Below, in pieces: positions 60,963-64,000 of a stretch of 64,000 nt of DNA. The stretch covers positions 1-64,000 of the forward strand of contig MUNG01000041.1 in assembly GCA_002154585.1 (NCBI GenBank), read 5' to 3'. Made by a program: the position numbers and the translations under genes. Each line of letters begins with the position of its first letter. The stretch's first letter is position 1. This DNA comes from Streptomyces pseudogriseolus. GTDB lineage: Bacteria > Actinomycetota > Actinomycetes > Streptomycetales > Streptomycetaceae. Under the pieces are notes generated by a model that saw only the letters and a program-made list of their open reading frames with translations, was not told the origin of the DNA and did no database searches.

Positions 60963-62627
60963 ATGACGAAGAAGAGACTGTGCTGGGCGGCTGCCGCTCT
61001 GGGAGTCGCCCTGGCGGCCACCGGACTCCCCGGTCAGGCGTTCGCCGAGCCCCGGCCCTCCAACGCCCGCACCACCCTTCCGTCGGGTTTCCTCGACCTC
61101 ACCGCCGCCCGCGCCGCGCTGCCGCTGGGCCCCTCCGGCCTCGCCGAGACCCGCAGCACGCAGACCTTGCAGCCCGGCCTCACGCTCACCCGCATCGTGC
61201 GCGGCGCCGTGGACCAGAAGCACCGCTGGACCGTCGAGGCGTCCATCCCCGGCGGTGACACCTCACCCGACCCCGACGCACCGCCGACCGCCCTCAAGGA
61301 CAAGGCGAGCGCCGACGAACTCGTCTCCGGCCTGCGCGGCGACGGCTTCGACGCGCGGGCCGAACGGGTGACGACGCCCCGCACGGCCGACTACGCGGGC
61401 GGCACGCTCGGCTGGCGCGTGCGCATCGGCAGCTTCACCTCCCAGTCCGCCGCGACGACCGAACGCACCCGGATGATCAACGCCGGCTACTCGGGCTCGG
61501 TCACCTACACCGGCTGGGACGGCGCGACGACGGACCGCGGCCCGTGGCGCCTCGACGTCCTCACCATCGACCCGCGCACCTTCCGCGGCGCCCTGGACGC
61601 CTCCTACGGCCCCGACATCGAGAACCGTGAGACCGTCAGCGCCCTCGCCACCGACGCCGGCGCCGTGGCCGCGGTCAACGCGGGCTTCTTCGTCCTCGAC
61701 CCGCGCTCCGGCGCGCCCGGCGACCCGGCGGGCGTCGGCGTCTACGACGGACGTCTGCTGAGCGAGACGGTGGGCGGACGGCCCGGGTTCGTCGTCCAGG
61801 ACGACGGCCGGCGGACCCAGGTCACCCGCCTCACCTGGGAGGGGACGGTCTCGGCGAACGGCACCTCCCTGCCGCTCAACGGCGTCAACCGCGTGCCGGG
61901 CCTGATCCGCAACTGCGGCGGCGGCGAGGGCGACAGCCCCACCTCCCTGCCCCTGCACGACGTGACGTGCACCAACCCCGACCAACTCGTGGCGTTCACC
62001 CCGGAGTACGGCGCGAGCACCCCGCAGGGCGAGGGCGTGGAAGCCGTCCTGGACAGCACCGGCCTCGTGGTGGAGCTGCGCACCGCCCGCGGCGGCACTC
62101 TCCCGCCCGGCGGCAGCTCGGTCCAGGCGACCGGCAGGCACGTGGCCGCGCTGACGGCCCTGGCCCGCCCCGGCGCGCGCCTGAGCGTCGAGACGACCCT
62201 CCGCGACGACCAGGGCGACCCCGTGACGCCCGGCCCCGGCACGGACATCGTCAACGCGGGCCCCGAACTGGTCCGCGACGGAAACGTCCACATCACCCCG
62301 GCCACCGACGGCATGGTGCACCCGGGCAACCCCAGCTGGTACTACGGCTGGGTCCACAAGCGCAATCCCCGCACCGTCGCCGGCACCGACGCGGCCGGGC
62401 GTACCGTCCTGATCACCGCCGACGGCCGCAGCACCAACTCCCTCGGGCTGAGCATCACCGAAAGCGCGAAGGTGGCCCGTTCCCTCGGCCTGCGGGACGC
62501 CGTCAACCTCGACGGCGGCGGATCGACGACGATGGTGGCCAACGGCCGGGTGATCAACGCCCCGTCCGACGCGGCGGGCGAACGGCCGGTCGGCGACGCG
62601 CTGCTGGTCCTGCCCCGGAAGGGCTGA
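60963..62627 (+). CDS. Exported phosphodiester glycosidase-family protein
   Basis: 554 residues. Signal peptide (MTKKRLCWAAAALGVALAAT, cut after GQAFA). A SPOR-like segment (LGWRVRIGSFTSQSAATT, about 155-200) suggests cell-wall glycan binding. The C-terminal half is the NAGPA/DUF2233 fold of phosphodiester glycosidases: VAAVNAGFFVLDPRSGAPGD, VFTPEYG-like region, DIVNAGPELVRDG, and NPRTVAGTDAAG ... AVNLDGGGSTTMV. It probably acts on a phosphodiester-linked sugar outside the cell. In-frame GTG at 60861 would add 34 residues before the signal, so 60963 is preferred. Confidence 0.85.
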   Translation: MTKKRLCWAAAALGVALAATGLPGQAFAEPRPSNARTTLPSGFLDLTAARAALPLGPSGLAETRSTQTLQPGLTLTRIVRGAVDQKHRWTVEASIPGGDTSPDPDAPPTALKDKASADELVSGLRGDGFDARAERVTTPRTADYAGGTLGWRVRIGSFTSQSAATTERTRMINAGYSGSVTYTGWDGATTDRGPWRLDVLTIDPRTFRGALDASYGPDIENRETVSALATDAGAVAAVNAGFFVLDPRSGAPGDPAGVGVYDGRLLSETVGGRPGFVVQDDGRRTQVTRLTWEGTVSANGTSLPLNGVNRVPGLIRNCGGGEGDSPTSLPLHDVTCTNPDQLVAFTPEYGASTPQGEGVEAVLDSTGLVVELRTARGGTLPPGGSSVQATGRHVAALTALARPGARLSVETTLRDDQGDPVTPGPGTDIVNAGPELVRDGNVHITPATDGMVHPGNPSWYYGWVHKRNPRTVAGTDAAGRTVLITADGRSTNSLGLSITESAKVARSLGLRDAVNLDGGGSTTMVANGRVINAPSDAAGERPVGDALLVLPRKG

Positions 62628-62676
62628 CACGCCGGCACACGGTCGGAGGTGTGCCGAAGTGAAGGGTGCTCGCGGT

Positions 62677-62716
62677 GCCGGCCTGGACAGCTCACTCGGC
62701 AGGGGTCCAGGCCGGC
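62677..62716 (+). terminator. 12-bp hairpin downstream of the glycosidase gene
   Basis: GCCGGCCTGGAC (62677-62688) pairs with 62705-62716 around a 16-base loop. A smaller hairpin, CGGCACAC/GTGTGCCG (62633-62656), precedes it. Either could end the glycosidase transcript. Confidence 0.55.
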
Positions 62717-62842
62717 GGTCCAAGAACGGCCGACTCCTGGACTGTCGCGCATCGGCCTCTGTGGTGGATGCTGCCCGAGAGCAAGGTGAGTACGTTCTGC
62801 CGACCGTTGACGCTGCGACGAACCGCACTGCAGGGAGCCGCC

Positions 62843-63889
62843 GTGACCGCCGTTGTGACCTTCCGAGCCCGTGTCCGCCTCGTCCTGGCCGCCTTGATCC
62901 TCGCGCTCGTGCCGACCACACCGACCCTCGCCGCCTCCGCATCCGCCCCCGCCTCCGCCGACGTGATCGAGGAACGTGCCCCGGCACAGGGTGAGGCGGG
63001 GCGCCAGGGCGCCGAAGTCGTTGCGGTCACGCAGGTCGCGGAGCGCCAGGTGGACCTGTCGGTCCGCTCGACGGCGCTCGGCGGCCGCACCGTCAAGGTC
63101 CGCCTGCTGACCCCCGACGGCTGGAACCCCGCCGACAGACGCCAACACTGGCCCACCTTCTGGCTGCTGCACGGCTGCTGCGGCGACTACACGTCCTGGA
63201 CGTCGATGACGGACGTCGCCGAGACCGACAGTCTGCGCGACGTGCTCGTGGTCATGCCGGAGGCGGGCTGGAACGGCTGGTACAGCGACTGGTGGAACTA
63301 CGGCGAGGGCGGCGACCCCGCCTGGGAGACCTTCCACACGGTCGAACTGCGCCAGCTCCTCGAACGTGACTGGGGCGCCGGCCGGAACCGCGTCGTCGCC
63401 GGGCTGTCGATGGGCGGCCAGGGCGCCCTCCTCTACGCCGCCCGCCACCCCGGCATGTTCAAGGCGACCGCCGCCTACTCGGGCTCCGCGCACCCGCTCC
63501 TCAACGACGAGTCGGTCGACCGCATACTGGGCCTGTTCGCCGGACAGGGCAACGATCCCCTCCGGGTGTGGGGCGACCCGGTCGCCCAGCGCCGCGTCTG
63601 GCAGGCCCACGACCCGTTCCACCTGGCCAAGCGCCTCAAGTCGCTGCCCGTGTACCTGTCCTGCGGCGACGGCACGGCAGGCCCGCTGGACGCACCGGGC
63701 GCGTCGAGCGCCCTCGAGGCCGATTTCAACCGCCAGAACCACGCTCTCGCAGCCGAGTTGAAGCGCGTGGGCGCCAAGCACCTCACCACCCACTTCTACG
63801 GCGCCGGCACGCACACATGGCGCTACTGGGAACGCGAACTGCACGCCTCCCTGCCGATGCTGCTGGGCGCCCTGGGAGTGAAGGGCTGA
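62843..63889 (+). CDS. Exported esterase of the mycolyltransferase/esterase-D-like family
   Basis: 348 residues, alpha/beta hydrolase. N-terminal signal peptide (VRLVLAALILALVPTTPTLA). WLLHGCCGDYTSW is the oxyanion loop, VAGLSMGGQGALLYAARHPG holds the nucleophile Ser, and FYGAGTHTWRYWE the catalytic His, as in PF00756 proteins (antigen 85, esterase D). Probably hydrolyses or transfers acyl groups outside the membrane. GTG 62843 has CAGGGAG five bases upstream. Convergent with the partial gene at the window end. Confidence 0.88.
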   Translation: MTAVVTFRARVRLVLAALILALVPTTPTLAASASAPASADVIEERAPAQGEAGRQGAEVVAVTQVAERQVDLSVRSTALGGRTVKVRLLTPDGWNPADRRQHWPTFWLLHGCCGDYTSWTSMTDVAETDSLRDVLVVMPEAGWNGWYSDWWNYGEGGDPAWETFHTVELRQLLERDWGAGRNRVVAGLSMGGQGALLYAARHPGMFKATAAYSGSAHPLLNDESVDRILGLFAGQGNDPLRVWGDPVAQRRVWQAHDPFHLAKRLKSLPVYLSCGDGTAGPLDAPGASSALEADFNRQNHALAAELKRVGAKHLTTHFYGAGTHTWRYWERELHASLPMLLGALGVKG

Positions 63890-63897
63890 GGCGGAAC

Positions 63898-64000
63898 TCA
63901 GCCCAGCTCCACCAGATACGCGTCCAGCGCGGCGGCCCCGCGCAGCATCGCCCGGCCACGGTCGGACAGCCGGCCACGCCAGTCCCGTAGAGCGCCCTCG
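63898..64000 (-). CDS. 3' end of an unidentified leftward gene
   Basis: The reading frame enters from the right edge and ends at the stop codon at 63900-63898, giving the last 34 residues only (RDWRGRLSDRGRAMLRGAAA, then LDAYLVELG). The tail is too short to assign a family. Strong streptomycete codon bias and position only 8 bases from the convergent esterase stop support a real gene. Confidence 0.6.
   Translation of the reverse strand, partial: EGALRDWRGRLSDRGRAMLRGAAALDAYLVELG

Overview
The window is chromosomal DNA of very high G+C with codon use biased to G/C in third position, and its gene families (Pkn-type kinases, DUF397/DUF5753-type regulator pairs, MmyB-type regulators, TAT-exported GH55 glucanase, lipoprotein sugar-binding proteins, DUF574 methyltransferases) point to a Streptomyces or a close relative. 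No species can be named from the sequence alone.

Layout. 1-2,400: the 3' end of a succinyl-CoA synthetase alpha gene and an aldehyde dehydrogenase. 2,530-2,660: tRNA-Leu(GAG) with a perfect terminator hairpin. 2,700-7,040: leftward genes for a DUF574-type methyltransferase, a SMI1/KNR4 (SUKH) protein, a VWA protein and an EcsC-like protein. 7,300-11,180: a RelE-like/UvrD helicase fusion and a Ser/Thr kinase with a repeat-rich tail. 11,230-12,950: an HATPase / HTH / DUF397 regulatory cassette of the actinomycete type.

13,000-39,350 looks like a defence and DNA-modification island. It starts with a leftward type I restriction-modification operon (hsdM-hsdS-hsdR, preceded by a second N6-adenine methylase that carries its own HTH and half specificity domain). 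Divergent from that is a DndB-like protein with no other dnd gene nearby. Next come a lipoprotein and an RNase H-like gene with an apparent frameshift. The island ends with a tightly coupled six-gene operon (26,442-39,351): two unrecognised proteins, a 1,822-residue SF2 helicase with DUF1998-type cysteine cluster and several zinc ribbons, a protein with a degenerate J-domain, a GrpE-like protein, and an Hsp70. Five of the six genes start inside the stop codon of the gene before. I read this as a dedicated Hsp70/J/GrpE-like chaperone machine wired to a DruE/DrmA-DrmB-like helicase; I do not recognise it as a named system and regard it as the best candidate for an undescribed anti-phage system here.

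39,480-50,260: an MHS-type MFS transporter, an EF-G paralogue with a short upstream ORF, then a beta-1,3-glucan locus: exported GH55 exoglucanase, lipoprotein sugar-binding protein, two ABC permeases and a GH1 beta-glucosidase. The ABC system has no ATPase gene of its own. A CebR-like palindrome lies between the two divergent halves.

50,340-52,900: tautomerase, short-chain dehydrogenase and divergent MmyB-type regulator, small membrane protein. 53,030-60,520: a leftward five-gene MoxR AAA+/VWA operon with a SWIM-like protein and a DUF5682-type protein. 60,590-60,740 is an array of 18-bp repeats containing one exact and several near DnaA boxes. The window closes with an exported phosphodiester glycosidase-family protein, an exported esterase, and the 3' end of an unidentified leftward gene.
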